Positions 8,499-17,573 of a stretch of DNA of 47,011 nt are shown here, piece by piece. Under the pieces are notes generated by a model, which ran no database searches, had not been told where the DNA came from, and saw only the letters and a program-made list of their open reading frames with translations. Made by a program: the position numbers and the translations under genes. Source of the stretch: CALKYB01 sp964510575 (GTDB taxonomy: Bacteria; Bdellovibrionota_C; UBA2361; SZUA-149; CALKYB01); the NCBI GenBank assembly GCA_964510575.1, contig CAZECN010000022.1, forward strand, positions 1 through 47,011, written 5' to 3'. The first letter of the stretch is position 1. Every line of letters starts with the position of its first letter.

Positions 8499-9254
8499 TT
8501 ATTCTTTGAGAAAATATAACTTTTCTTGTTTTACCCATCCTAGTCGATTGCCAGGCAGTTGAAGCCGAGCCCACCCATCCTTAAGGGAATCTGTAAGAAT
8601 CTCTTCACCTTCTACCAGCTTAAGGATTGCTACACTATTAGAATCCGGACTAGTTCGAGCTATCAGTCCCTCTTCGCCTACTACGCCGGCCGCGTACTTA
8701 CTGGGGCTTATACCCCATGAACTTATTTCTCCAAGTCGATCGTTTTTTAAACCCCATGTCGCTAAATAGCTCACACTGGCTAGCAAGAGTAGTCCTAGTG
8801 GAGCAAAGAAGGATTTTCCGTAAATCGTCAAGAGTGTTGCGCCTAAAGACAGGACAATAGAGCAGAGAAAAACAAAACTTCGCCATTCTCTCAACCATTC
8901 CAGGGGAAAGCTGTTGCGATTCTTCTGCTCAAAGGCAGAGGGGACCTTGAGTCTCGCCATTTCCAAATTCTTCTTAGCAGCTTCAAGGGTTGGGTTCTGA
9001 TTTAGTGCTCGTCGGTAAGATGAAATGGCTAAACCTATTTTTTCCTGTTTGAGGTAACTATTTCCCAAATTAAATAGAATGCCATCTGAGCTAGGTTTTT
9101 CTTCGAGAGCCTTTTCAAAAAGTTTACTGGCTTTCTGGAAGTTAGAACTTTGATAGGCCTGCAAGCCCTTTTCAAACAATTGTTCTCCCTTGGCAGGCAT
9201 CGTTAACAAAAGGGTAAAAACTAATAGCATTAGGCGAAATGAGGCATGAATCAT
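8499..9254 (-). CDS. batE: BatE-like TPR and SH3 protein
   Basis: The 251-residue product has a signal peptide (about 1-23) and two or three TPR units (about 25-100, including LFNLGNSYLKQEKIGLAISSYRRALNQNP-type helices). Two membrane segments follow (about 125-170), then a C-terminal SH3-like domain (about 190-248, with GEEILTDSLKDGWARLQLPG). This is the layout of BatE, the last protein of Bat operons. Its start overlaps the batD stop by 4 bases. The Bat system is tied to oxidative-stress or aerotolerance phenotypes in Bacteroides and Leptospira, but its biochemical role is not settled. Confidence 0.85.
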   Translation of the reverse strand: MIHASFRLMLLVFTLLLTMPAKGEQLFEKGLQAYQSSNFQKASKLFEKALEEKPSSDGILFNLGNSYLKQEKIGLAISSYRRALNQNPTLEAAKKNLEMARLKVPSAFEQKNRNSFPLEWLREWRSFVFLCSIVLSLGATLLTIYGKSFFAPLGLLLLASVSYLATWGLKNDRLGEISSWGISPSKYAAGVVGEEGLIARTSPDSNSVAILKLVEGEEILTDSLKDGWARLQLPGNRLGWVKQEKLYFLKE

Positions 9255-11041
9255 TTTAGAATAGCCTTAAGTTCATCGATTAGTGTCTGAGCTTCTTTGT
9301 CCCAATCCCTGTCCTGATTGGAAGTCTTAGCATTTGAATAGCGCTCTTTTTCAAGTTCTTTAAGAAAATTCGAGGTCTTGAGACCTAAACCTTTCGTATT
9401 ATCAAATTGAGTAGGGCTTTCTTTTTGGACTGCATTTAAACTATCACGCACTGCTTCATGGATCGTGTCCAAACTAGTCTCTGAGCCAGAAAGCTTTTTT
9501 AGGTGCTCATTCAATGCAGAGTTAGCGCTTGATTCACAATCTACTTTTCTGCGACTAAAAATAGTCCAGCCTGAAACTAAAGCTGCTGTTAGTATACTAA
9601 GCAAAGCTGAAAGAGGCAGTAGAGCCTTTGGAAACCAAGAAAGACTTGGGTGCATGGCTAGTGGCCCCAATGGGTCTGAAATATCCTGACTGGTTTGTTG
9701 TTCCTGAACTTCGGCCTTTATCTGAGTCTCAGACCTAGAGGCAGATTCCGCTTTTAGTTGGGAGTCTTGCGTTGTGAGGTTTTGATTGGATGGGTCGTTG
9801 CTAACGACTAGTTTACCGCCGGCACTGCTATGTAGTTTATAATCTCCTGATTTGGGATTAAAACTGACAAGTCTGATTTTTGGTAGTCTAAACTCTCCAG
9901 CTCTTTTAGGAACAAATTCTATATCGAACTCTCGGGTGGTCCAGATTACACCGTCTATTTCTCTACTAGTTGTTTTATCTGAGTTTTTGTAAAACTTGAA
10001 ATTTTTTACATCTCTGCCTGTGGGGTCGGGAAGTTCTAGTGCGCTTAAATTTCCTTCTCCGGAGACAGTGATTTTCATCTCAAGACTATCGCCAACCTCT
10101 GCCTCTTTTTTATCAAAGCTTGAGGCGATCTTCATTTCACCAACAGGAATGTAGTGATCGTAGTCTCCTTTAAAGGGCGGCAAGGGCTTAACATTAAGGT
10201 ATATCGGGTCCACGTTATAGGTAAGAGACTTGATTCGTCCTCTGCCAAATCCTCCCCAAGGGTCAAAGTCGAAGAGTGAGTCTCTTCCAAACATAGATGG
10301 TCTACGAGGTCTCTTGTTTTCTCGAACTACGACCTGAGCATTTAAGGTTCTTCCGGCAATAGCCAGCTGGCCAGTAGAGAGTGGAAAGAGTGCAGTCCTT
10401 TGGGATTCAACTCTATTTCCAGCTGCGTTTAGCTGCCTAATCACCTGCCTCTTATTGCCAAAGGATTCCGTCCAAAAACCAGGGAAATCAACGGTCTCTA
10501 AAGACATATCTCTAACAGCAGGTCCTGATTGTATTTCAACAGTGTAGAGAACTTGCTCCCCGATGTAGGGCGTTTCTTTTTCTAAGCTATGTTTGAATTT
10601 TAGAGGATGTTGCTGGTTAGCTTTAGCTTGAGTGTCAGCGCCTAGAATTCTAACAACTGGTTGTTTTAGAGTTTGGCTTTGACCATCAATTTTAATACTA
10701 CCTTGAGGTAGTCGATAATTTCCTGGCTTTAGGTTTCTGTTAGGGGCAATGCTGAAACTAAAAGTAACACTGCTAGACTTCTGGCCGTTGGTAAACGCTA
10801 GGCTAGTGCTCTTGCCCGATCCAACGATTGTAAACTCTTTTGACTCTTCAAAGACCGGAACTTCAATACTCTTTGAGTCAATCTTGGGTATGGTAACTCC
10901 CAGCACGAAAATGCTCTGAACGTCACCGGCTTGAGGTTGTAAACTAATTCGAGGTTCAATACCTAGAGCTTGCGCTGGTATCAGCAATGCTAACAAAAGT
11001 AGGGTAGGGAGGAATTTCTTGAAATACGGATTCATCGTCAT
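9251..11041 (-). CDS. batD: BatD-like membrane-anchored protein (oxygen tolerance family)
   Basis: About 596 residues. I chose the ATG at 11041, one base after the batB/C stop, because AAGGA lies eight bases before it and it gives a compact signal peptide. An ATG at 11077 would add 12 residues inside the previous gene. The protein has a signal peptide and a large beta-rich periplasmic region containing repeated BatD-type segments (EKETPYIGEQVLYTVEI, later KKEAEVGDSLEMKITVSGEGNL). A single C-terminal membrane helix (about residues 465-490) precedes a cytosolic helical tail. BatD is thought to sit in the periplasmic membrane face with the vWA proteins BatA and BatB. The length is normal for the family. 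Confidence 0.88.
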   Translation of the reverse strand: MTMNPYFKKFLPTLLLLALLIPAQALGIEPRISLQPQAGDVQSIFVLGVTIPKIDSKSIEVPVFEESKEFTIVGSGKSTSLAFTNGQKSSSVTFSFSIAPNRNLKPGNYRLPQGSIKIDGQSQTLKQPVVRILGADTQAKANQQHPLKFKHSLEKETPYIGEQVLYTVEIQSGPAVRDMSLETVDFPGFWTESFGNKRQVIRQLNAAGNRVESQRTALFPLSTGQLAIAGRTLNAQVVVRENKRPRRPSMFGRDSLFDFDPWGGFGRGRIKSLTYNVDPIYLNVKPLPPFKGDYDHYIPVGEMKIASSFDKKEAEVGDSLEMKITVSGEGNLSALELPDPTGRDVKNFKFYKNSDKTTSREIDGVIWTTREFDIEFVPKRAGEFRLPKIRLVSFNPKSGDYKLHSSAGGKLVVSNDPSNQNLTTQDSQLKAESASRSETQIKAEVQEQQTSQDISDPLGPLAMHPSLSWFPKALLPLSALLSILTAALVSGWTIFSRRKVDCESSANSALNEHLKKLSGSETSLDTIHEAVRDSLNAVQKESPTQFDNTKGLGLKTSNFLKELEKERYSNAKTSNQDRDWDKEAQTLIDELKAILK

Positions 11042-11042
11042 T

Positions 11043-12917
11043 CTACCAATCCTTACTTGGCGGCTTGAGATTTTCACGTTTTAGCTCTTTTAATGCCTTT
11101 CGAGCTTTATGTTGTCTGGAGGCTGAGGTATTCTCCTTAACTCCGCCAAGCATTTGATTAAGAATTGATTGTTGTTTTTGATCTTCTTTTTCAGACTCTT
11201 CACCCTCTGAACCTTCTCCTTCAGAAGGATTACTATCTTGTTCGGATTCTTCTTGTTCAGAGGGTTCCTTTTCTTCAGTTTGCTCTTCGTTATCCTGCTC
11301 CTCAGACTGTTCATCGTTTTTTTCAGAGTCTTTTTCTCCGGAATCTTGCTGGTCTTGTTCTGATTGGTCTTGGTTTGATTCTTGTTGATCAGATTCAGAA
11401 TCTGATTGGCTTTGATCCTGTTGGTCTTTCTTTTGTTGTTCCTTGTTTTTTTGTTCTTTGTTCTCTTGATCCTTATCTTTTTGATCTTGGTTTTGTTGGT
11501 TCTGCTCTTGCTGGAGTAGCTTCTCAGCGTATTTGAGGTTAGAAGCTAGTTCTTTATCTGCGGGATTTAGCTCTAAAGCCTCTTTATAGGTTTTTACTGC
11601 CTCTTTTAGTTTTTCCTGCTGCACAAGAGCATTGCCTGAGTTGTAAAGAGCTTTGGCCTTATCAGATTGATTCTCCGCAAGGGAGAAAGCCTCTTGGAAA
11701 TGTTTCGAGGCGTTTTCAAAGGCACCAAGGCGATATTCGGTTGAGCCTTGTGCCATTTTACTATTGAAATCGCTTAGACCTTTGTTGTCCATCTCTTGAA
11801 GGATGGAGTTTGCGTGATTGTAGTCTGCTTTATCAAAGGCCGTTTTCGCCTCGTTGTAAATTTTGCTGTCTGCCCAGACATCTTGAGGTTTTAGAAATGG
11901 TAAAACTAGTAAGGCAATGAAAAATCCAAGATATCTGAACCTTGAGATTGCCAAAGCTAGTATCGAGAGAAATAGTGGTAGCTGATAAAACTCAGCTTTT
12001 CTTGTATACTTTTGTTTCTCTAGGTCATTATCTTCCAAAAGGGCTTTTAAGCCTAAATCATAGATTTGATAACTGTCCATCGTAGAGCCAGTTACATCTA
12101 CATATTTGCCGCCTGTTGCTTCGGCTAAATCACTAAGGGCTTGCCTGTTGAGTTTGGTAATTACCGGCTTGCCGTTTTGGTCCTTCTTGAATCCACGAGT
12201 TAAAGGAATAGTTCCTCCTTTCTCCGTACCTACCCCAATGATGAAAATTGAAGTTTCACTGTCCTTGGCTCGAGTCTTAATTTCTTTCCAATTTCCTTCA
12301 AAATCTTCGCCATCCGTTATTAATAGGATGGCTCGACCACGGTTACTAGCGACAGGATTGCTATTGCCTTTGTTTACGGACAAAGTTTCTAGGCTTTTGA
12401 GCAGGGCTGCCTCGATATTAGTTCCCTTTACAGGAATAAAGCCAGCTTGAATGTCGTTTAGGAATAAAGAAAAAGTTCCATAGTCGAGGGTGAGAGGTGT
12501 TTCTAAAAAGGCTACACCAGAGAATGCGACTAGGGCGACTCGGTCTCCACGAATCCGATCAAGCAAATCTTCAAGCTCTCTTTTAGCTCGAGTCATTCGA
12601 TTAGGCTTTACATCACGAGCTCTCATACTGTCCGAGACATCAAGAGCAACAACTATATCTATTCCTTTTCTTTCATGTTCAACTTCTTCACTCTGTCCAA
12701 CTGGTCGAAACCAGGCGACTATGGCCAAAATAAATCCTGTTAGAGCCATTAAGCGGATGAAAGCGAACGAACTAAGACTCTCGTTTACCTTACTGTTGCC
12801 GAAGGAGGCTGAAAAATAATCTAAGACTCTTTTAAATTTAGAAAAAGCTAAGAAGCAAATACCCCCTAGTGCAAGGGCGGCGAGGAGAGCAAATATGTTG
12901 AAGTTGTCTAGACTCAT
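11043..12917 (-). CDS. batB: BatB/BatC fusion: membrane vWA domain, TPRs and acidic Gln-rich tail
   Basis: I chose ATG 12917, 13 bases after the batA stop. The ATG at 12986 lies inside batA and adds an implausible hydrophobic leader. The product is 624 residues. Order: membrane helices (about 5-25 and 55-75), a vWA domain with MIDAS DxSxS (about 93-97), a second membrane pair (about 315-350), and TPRs (about 365-465). A low-complexity tail of Gln, Asp, Glu, Lys and Ser (about 469-582) comes before a short basic end. BatB (vWA) and BatC (TPR) are separate genes in many genomes and are one chain here. The tail is encoded by the purine-rich minus strand of 11167-11510. Confidence 0.88.
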   Translation of the reverse strand: MSLDNFNIFALLAALALGGICFLAFSKFKRVLDYFSASFGNSKVNESLSSFAFIRLMALTGFILAIVAWFRPVGQSEEVEHERKGIDIVVALDVSDSMRARDVKPNRMTRAKRELEDLLDRIRGDRVALVAFSGVAFLETPLTLDYGTFSLFLNDIQAGFIPVKGTNIEAALLKSLETLSVNKGNSNPVASNRGRAILLITDGEDFEGNWKEIKTRAKDSETSIFIIGVGTEKGGTIPLTRGFKKDQNGKPVITKLNRQALSDLAEATGGKYVDVTGSTMDSYQIYDLGLKALLEDNDLEKQKYTRKAEFYQLPLFLSILALAISRFRYLGFFIALLVLPFLKPQDVWADSKIYNEAKTAFDKADYNHANSILQEMDNKGLSDFNSKMAQGSTEYRLGAFENASKHFQEAFSLAENQSDKAKALYNSGNALVQQEKLKEAVKTYKEALELNPADKELASNLKYAEKLLQQEQNQQNQDQKDKDQENKEQKNKEQQKKDQQDQSQSDSESDQQESNQDQSEQDQQDSGEKDSEKNDEQSEEQDNEEQTEEKEPSEQEESEQDSNPSEGEGSEGEESEKEDQKQQSILNQMLGGVKENTSASRQHKARKALKELKRENLKPPSKDW

Positions 12918-12930
12918 TATCTGATCTGCT

Positions 12931-13944
12931 TTAGGGCAGTTTAAGAAGTAGACTATTAGCCAACAGAATATAAAGAAAGAGACCAATAACTCCAGCGAAA
13001 AGGGGCTGGAGAAAATGTTCTTCCTTAAAGTTCCACTGGTTTTCTTTTTCTACTCTCTCCTCAATGCTGTCTATTTTCTGATAAATATTGGCCAGTGTTT
13101 CCAAATTATCGGCGCGGTAATAGGCTCCGGAAGTTATTTTAGCTATTTCCTGGAGAGTTTCTTCATCAAACTCCATAAGGCGTTCTCGATAAACCGTTCT
13201 TCCAAAAATGTCTCTCATAGGAAAAGGGGCTGGGCCGTCTCCACCAATGCCTACAGTATAAATCTTTACCCCGAGGCTTTTTGAAATTCTTGCCGATTCA
13301 ATAGGGCTAATCTTACCCGAGTTGCTCTTTCCGTCGGTAACTAAGACCATTACTTTCGATTCAGCTTCAATTTGTTTGAGTCTTTTTAGACCTATCCCTA
13401 TGGCACTTCCAATCGCAGTTCCATCACCTGCCATACCAATCTCTAAGTCTTCGACGAATTTGAGTAGCACATGGTGATCCAAAGTTAGCGGACACTGTGT
13501 AAAGGCTTGATCTCCAAATACCACTAGACCAATCCTGTCCCCCTGTCTTTTTTGAATAAAGGTCTTTACGACTTTTTTTAAAGCCTGAAGCCTGTTTATT
13601 CTTTTACCATCTTCAACAAAGTCTAGAGCAAACATGCTCCTAGAAACGTCCATTACAAGCATGATGTCTCGCCCACTAGCCTCAATCTCAGTGAATGAGG
13701 AGGTTGTTTGTGGTCGAGCCAATGCGATTACCAGTGCTATTAAGGTCAATGTTCCAAGTATGGATAGAAGCCAAGGTCCAAACCTAGCTCGCATGGAGGT
13801 GGGGAGTGAGCTATGAGCACTAGGAAATGCGTGTGGAAGTGAATCCAAGCTTTTCTTATTTTGCTTCCTAACTCCCTTTAGCCCATCCCAAAAAAGAGGA
13901 GCTAGCAGTAACAGTAAAAAAGCCCAAGGCGCCTCAAAGCTCAT
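12931..13944 (-). CDS. batA: BatA-like membrane vWA protein
   Basis: The 337-residue product has N-terminal membrane helices (about 5-20 and 57-76), a vWA domain and a C-terminal helix (about 312-332). The MIDAS motif D99-V-S101-R-S103 is intact, and the second metal-site region TDGKSNSG is present. Such vWA domains bind metal and partner proteins. In Bat operons BatA is thought to work with BatB, MoxR and DUF58 proteins. Its start overlaps the stop of the upstream gene by 11 bases. Confidence 0.9.
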   Translation of the reverse strand: MSFEAPWAFLLLLLAPLFWDGLKGVRKQNKKSLDSLPHAFPSAHSSLPTSMRARFGPWLLSILGTLTLIALVIALARPQTTSSFTEIEASGRDIMLVMDVSRSMFALDFVEDGKRINRLQALKKVVKTFIQKRQGDRIGLVVFGDQAFTQCPLTLDHHVLLKFVEDLEIGMAGDGTAIGSAIGIGLKRLKQIEAESKVMVLVTDGKSNSGKISPIESARISKSLGVKIYTVGIGGDGPAPFPMRDIFGRTVYRERLMEFDEETLQEIAKITSGAYYRADNLETLANIYQKIDSIEERVEKENQWNFKEEHFLQPLFAGVIGLFLYILLANSLLLKLP

Positions 13945-14557
13945 TCTGTCTCTTTTCCTCCAAGGCGTTTTTCTCTAATTTGTTCTGCTGCTGATCTAAG
14001 TCGTTTAGGCTATCAACTACTTCTAGCGACGCAGCTTCCAAGCGTTCTATTTCCTCACTAACCTGTTTAGAAGAAAATTGAGGGTTTTGATAACAAATTT
14101 CGGAAGTAAGTCTAAGTAGTCCCTCCATTTGATTTTGAAATCCAGACACTTTGCCCGGCTCCAGATAAGAAAACTTCTGTTTGAGCTTAGAGGGTAGGTT
14201 ACTTTTGATCTCAAGGAAGGTGCGATCTTCCGCTGGGTAATTAACTACGCTGGTCAGCAAGGTTCTTAAGGCATTAGACACTTCTTCGCCGAGAGTTTTT
14301 TTATCTATAGAGGTGTTCTGGAAACTGCTAAACGCCGTTTTTATTCTCCCCTTTGAGGTTTCAAAAATATCTTCAGTTTGATTAGATTTAAGTCTAGGTA
14401 GCCCTTTGATGTAAGAGATCAAGAGTCTAGCAATAAGTAAAAGTGCAGCTATGCCAAGTAGCCAGGTTAGTAACTCTTGGACAATAGAATGAGTTTCAAC
14501 CTCGGCCAAGGCCTTGATGTCATGGAATCCGGTTTCAGCATCATGCTTTTGCTTCAT
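13934..14557 (-). CDS. DUF4381-like membrane protein of the Bat operon
   Basis: The 207-residue product has one N-terminal membrane helix (about 30-52, ending before a basic cytosolic segment) and a helical cytosolic domain. In moxR-DUF58-vWA operons the gene at this position usually encodes a DUF4381 protein of this layout. I assign it by position and topology and saw no decisive motif. Its start overlaps the DUF58 gene stop by 4 bases, which suggests translational coupling. Confidence 0.7.
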   Translation of the reverse strand: MKQKHDAETGFHDIKALAEVETHSIVQELLTWLLGIAALLLIARLLISYIKGLPRLKSNQTEDIFETSKGRIKTAFSSFQNTSIDKKTLGEEVSNALRTLLTSVVNYPAEDRTFLEIKSNLPSKLKQKFSYLEPGKVSGFQNQMEGLLRLTSEICYQNPQFSSKQVSEEIERLEAASLEVVDSLNDLDQQQNKLEKNALEEKRQNEL

Positions 14558-15534
14558 CTCTTTGCTACCGCCAATGGTAGTTTTCTTCCTCGTTCCTTGG
14601 AAAGAAAATAGGAGCGTATAGCTGGGATAAAGTCTTTGTCAGTTCCAAGCCAAATACTACCAACACCATATTTTCTAAAAGATTTAACCAGCTGTTCTTT
14701 GTGGGCTAGTTGTAGTTCTTGGTATTTCTCCCGGACTTTTTTCTGGGATGAATCAATAACTGTTCTACGACCCGTTTCAGGGTCCTTTACGGTTAACAGT
14801 CCTAGGTTAGGTAGGGAGTGGTCTAGCGGATCTTCTATCACAACAGCAGTTACGTCGTGTTTGCTGGAGAGTTGGGCTAAGTTTTCGCCAAAGCTAGGGT
14901 CGAAAAAATCAGAGATTATAAAAATAACAGATCTTCTTTTTAGCACCTGACGTAAAAATTTATTCAAACCAAACAAGTCTGTTCCGCTGTTGTAGTCACC
15001 GCTTGTCATCACCTCACGGATAATTCTCCAAACTGAGTTTCTGGATTTGCGTGGAGGGTAAAATTTTTCTACCTGATCGGAATGGGTAACAAGTCCGACC
15101 TTGTCACCATTCTGCATTGCCATCATTGTAAGGACAGCTCCAACTCTGGCAGCAAGGCGCTCTCTAGTTTGATTTGAGCTACCTGTGTGGGCAGAGGCGC
15201 TCACATCAACCGCTACCATGACTGAAAGTTCTCTTTCTTCTCGATATCTTTTTACGAAAGCTTGTCCGCTACGAGCTGTTACCTTCCAGTCGATAGAGCG
15301 AATATCATCTCCAGGTATATATTCTCGGACGTCTTCAAACTCGATTCCTCTTCCCTTGAAGGTACTTTTGTAACCACCCAGTAAAGCTTCATCCGCAATT
15401 TTTCGAGTGCTGAAGTGTAGCTTTTTTATGTCATCGAGGATCTCGGAGGATAACTGGCTACTGACTTCATCCTCGGAGTTTGGAGCTTCAGTGGCTCCAA
15501 CTTTTTTTTCTTTTTTAAACCAGCTCAGCGGCAT
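14554..15534 (-). CDS. DUF58 protein with vWA-like fold
   Basis: A 326-residue soluble protein. The segment GRGIEFEDVREYIPGDDIRSIDWKV-type (about 61-85) is the DUF58 hallmark. It is followed by VMVAVDVSASAHTGS (about 105-120), a MIDAS-like DVSAS, and IFIISDFFDPSF. DUF58 proteins partner MoxR AAA+ ATPases and vWA proteins in membrane-associated assemblies. It lies 9 bases after moxR, giving the order moxR, DUF58, DUF4381-like, batA. Confidence 0.93.
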   Translation of the reverse strand: MPLSWFKKEKKVGATEAPNSEDEVSSQLSSEILDDIKKLHFSTRKIADEALLGGYKSTFKGRGIEFEDVREYIPGDDIRSIDWKVTARSGQAFVKRYREERELSVMVAVDVSASAHTGSSNQTRERLAARVGAVLTMMAMQNGDKVGLVTHSDQVEKFYPPRKSRNSVWRIIREVMTSGDYNSGTDLFGLNKFLRQVLKRRSVIFIISDFFDPSFGENLAQLSSKHDVTAVVIEDPLDHSLPNLGLLTVKDPETGRRTVIDSSQKKVREKYQELQLAHKEQLVKSFRKYGVGSIWLGTDKDFIPAIRSYFLSKERGRKLPLAVAKR

Positions 15535-15543
15535 TATCTGAAC

Positions 15544-16563
15544 CTAAGGAACTGGAACACCATCAAGGATAGTCTGAACAACTTGGTCACTATCTAAGCC
15601 CTGGGCTTCAGCTTCGTAGCTGAGTGCGAGTCTATGTCGCAAAACATCTGGAGCTACTCTTTTAACAAACTCTGGTCTTACGAATGTCTCTCCCTCAAGA
15701 AGAGCTTCTGCTCTGGCGCACTCATAAAGGGCAATAGAGGCTCGAGGGGAGGCGCCGAGGTCTATAAAACTATTTAAGTCTAGGTCGAATTCTTTAGGAT
15801 TTCTTGTGGCATTAACCAATGTGACAATATATCGCCGTATTCTGTCGTCGACATAAATCTTACTGCAAGTTTCTTTCAGTTTTGAAATGTCTTCAAGGCT
15901 AGCGACAATCTCTGCTTTGGGCTTCGATCTATCAGAGCGATTAGTCACTGTCTCGAGCATCTTGAACTCATCATCTCCACTTGGATAGTCTATCTTCACT
16001 TTCATAATGAAGCGGTCTACTTGGGCTTCTGGCAGTGGATATGTTCCTTCCTGTTCAACGGGGTTCTGGGTTGCCAAAACAAGGAAGGGATCTGGAAGCT
16101 TGAAAGTTTCTCCTGCGATTGTTACCTGCCGCTCCTGCATGATTTCAAGCAAGGCAGATTGAACTTTAGCGGGGGCTCGGTTAATTTCATCTGCTAAAAT
16201 GAAATTAGAAAAAACAGGACCTTTTCGAACTATAAAGTCACCTTTGTCTGGACGAAAGATTTCAGTTCCAAGGAGATCCGCAGGTAAAAGATCAGGGGTG
16301 AATTGAATCCTAGAGAACTGCGCCTCCATGGTGTCAGAAAAAGTTTTGATCGCTAAGGTTTTGGCAAGTCCTGGAACTCCTTCAAGTAACAAGTGCCCAT
16401 CCGTTACCAAAGCAGTGATTAGTCTTTTTCTTAGGTTTTCTTGGCCCAGCACGACTCTTCCAACCGAGTCGATAATTTGGCTAATTTTTCTTGAACTTTC
16501 TGCTAGAGCAGATTCAAGCTCAGCTTTTGAATTATCACTTTGCGTATTTGGGGCAGAGTCCAT
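15544..16563 (-). CDS. MoxR-family AAA+ ATPase
   Basis: The 339-residue product has Walker A GVPGLAKT at 62-69 and Walker B FILADEIN at 121-128. Sensor-type ATQNPVEQEGTYPLPEAQ lies at about 190-207, with the MoxR C-terminal lid domain after it. MoxR proteins are chaperone-like ATPases that mature or regulate vWA-domain partners, matching the DUF58/BatA/BatB genes downstream. It is the first gene of the long minus-strand operon. A pal terminator lies 30 bases upstream, so the operon promoter should lie in the short pal-moxR gap or transcription reads through from pal. Confidence 0.95.
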   Translation of the reverse strand: MDSAPNTQSDNSKAELESALAESSRKISQIIDSVGRVVLGQENLRKRLITALVTDGHLLLEGVPGLAKTLAIKTFSDTMEAQFSRIQFTPDLLPADLLGTEIFRPDKGDFIVRKGPVFSNFILADEINRAPAKVQSALLEIMQERQVTIAGETFKLPDPFLVLATQNPVEQEGTYPLPEAQVDRFIMKVKIDYPSGDDEFKMLETVTNRSDRSKPKAEIVASLEDISKLKETCSKIYVDDRIRRYIVTLVNATRNPKEFDLDLNSFIDLGASPRASIALYECARAEALLEGETFVRPEFVKRVAPDVLRHRLALSYEAEAQGLDSDQVVQTILDGVPVP

Positions 16564-16593
16564 TTGTTTCTAACCTAAATCCTTAACTGAAAA

Positions 16594-16619
16594 CGGCCCC
16601 GCCAACATTGGTAGGGCCG
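16594..16619 (-). terminator. Intrinsic terminator after pal
   Basis: CGGCCC (16594-16599) pairs with GGGCCG (16614-16619), and CCAA (16602-16605) pairs with TTGG (16608-16611) inside it. On the minus strand a TTTT run follows. It lies 24 bases after the pal stop and would separate pal from the moxR operon. Confidence 0.65.
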
Positions 16620-16643
16620 CATGCTAAAGTGTTGAACTAACTA

Positions 16644-17291
16644 CTAATAGTTTATTTCAGCTCCTTGGCCTTGAGAAGAAGCTTGGTTACGGAAAATAGC
16701 GAAGTGCGCTCTTCTGTTCACGGAGAATGATGACTCACTTTCACCTGTTTCAAGCGGAATTTCTTCCCCGTAAGTTATAGTGCTTAACTGATCCGGTTGA
16801 ACACCAAGGTTAACCAAGTAACGAGCTACAGTTTTAGCACGAGATTTTCCGAGGGCGAGGTTGTATTCGTTAGTTCCTCTGCTATCGCAGTGTCCTTCGA
16901 TTTCCACTTTAAGCGTAGGATCTTCTTTTAGAATCTGCGCATCTTGTTCTAGTTGGGCTCTGTACTGAAAAGGGATTTCCGAAGAGTCATAGTCAAATCT
17001 GACATCTTGGAATGGCCCTTCTCCATTAGCCCCAGCTCCAAAAGCTCCTAATCGACCGCGGCCAGCTCCATATAAGCCGCCCTCTTGAGCGTTAGGAATA
17101 TTTCCGTCACCATATCTTTCGGCTAAGGCTAGATCGTCGTCAGAAAAGACACCACTAGCACCATAACCATCAGCACCACCAGGACCAGCACCTGACTTCG
17201 AGGAGCAGGCTGAAAGGCCGAGCGATAACAAAAGAGCTAAACAAAGTGACAAGTTTTTCATGGAGATAAGTGGAGAGTGGAACTTACGCAT
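16644..17291 (-). CDS. pal: Peptidoglycan-associated lipoprotein Pal
   Basis: The 215-residue product has a lipoprotein signal peptide with lipobox LSAC (Cys29). A Gly-rich linker (about 30-75) precedes an OmpA-type peptidoglycan-binding domain (about 93-205), with VEIEGHCDSRGTNEYNLALGKSRA-type motif and NRRAHF. Pal anchors the outer membrane to peptidoglycan and works with Tol proteins in envelope constriction. The start at 17291 has GAGG eleven bases upstream. An inner ATG at 17261 would give a shorter, also workable signal peptide. No tolB or other tol genes are beside it. Confidence 0.93.
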   Translation of the reverse strand: MRKFHSPLISMKNLSLCLALLLSLGLSACSSKSGAGPGGADGYGASGVFSDDDLALAERYGDGNIPNAQEGGLYGAGRGRLGAFGAGANGEGPFQDVRFDYDSSEIPFQYRAQLEQDAQILKEDPTLKVEIEGHCDSRGTNEYNLALGKSRAKTVARYLVNLGVQPDQLSTITYGEEIPLETGESESSFSVNRRAHFAIFRNQASSQGQGAEINY

Positions 17292-17444
17292 ATTATTTTA
17301 TACCTCGAAATTTATAAACTTTTTCGGTTAATCACATACCCGGCCTAGAAAAGCAGCCGAAAACAGGTACCGAAGAAAATACCAAAAAGTCGGCGAACAG
17401 GAACTGTCTGCTAAAGAGCTGGGCCGAGCCTGCACACTGACTAA

Positions 17445-17475
17445 GACGATGAATCTTACTAAAACACTCATCGTC
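17445..17475. repeat. Perfect inverted repeat GACGATGA / TCATCGTC
   Basis: Eight-base arms at 17445-17452 and 17468-17475 enclose a 15-base loop. There is no T tract beside it, so it is not a simple terminator. It could be an operator or an RNA hairpin. Confidence 0.5.
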
Positions 17476-17489
17476 AAATGAAGGATATC

Positions 17490-17554
17490 ACTAACAAAAG
17501 GAAAAAAACCAATCCAGAGCTTTTATAGGCAAGATGGTAAGGTTTTTTGTTAGT
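17490..17554. repeat. Inverted repeat ACTAACAAAA / TTTTGTTAGT
   Basis: Ten-base perfect arms at 17490-17499 and 17545-17554. An alternative pairing (AAAAAACC at 17503-17510 with GGTTTTTT at 17541-17548) shares part of the 3' arm, so two mutually exclusive folds are possible. It lies just upstream of the lolA promoter candidate. Confidence 0.45.
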
Positions 17555-17573
17555 AATAAGCCAGATGGCTTTC

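Noticed and set aside
11165..11536. Plus-strand frame opposite the batB/C tail
   Set aside because: It is the mirror of the low-complexity Gln/Glu tail and lacks any start signal.
12917..12986. Longer batB/C start at 12986
   Set aside because: It lies inside batA and adds an unrelated hydrophobic stretch; ATG 12917, 13 bases after the batA stop, fits better.
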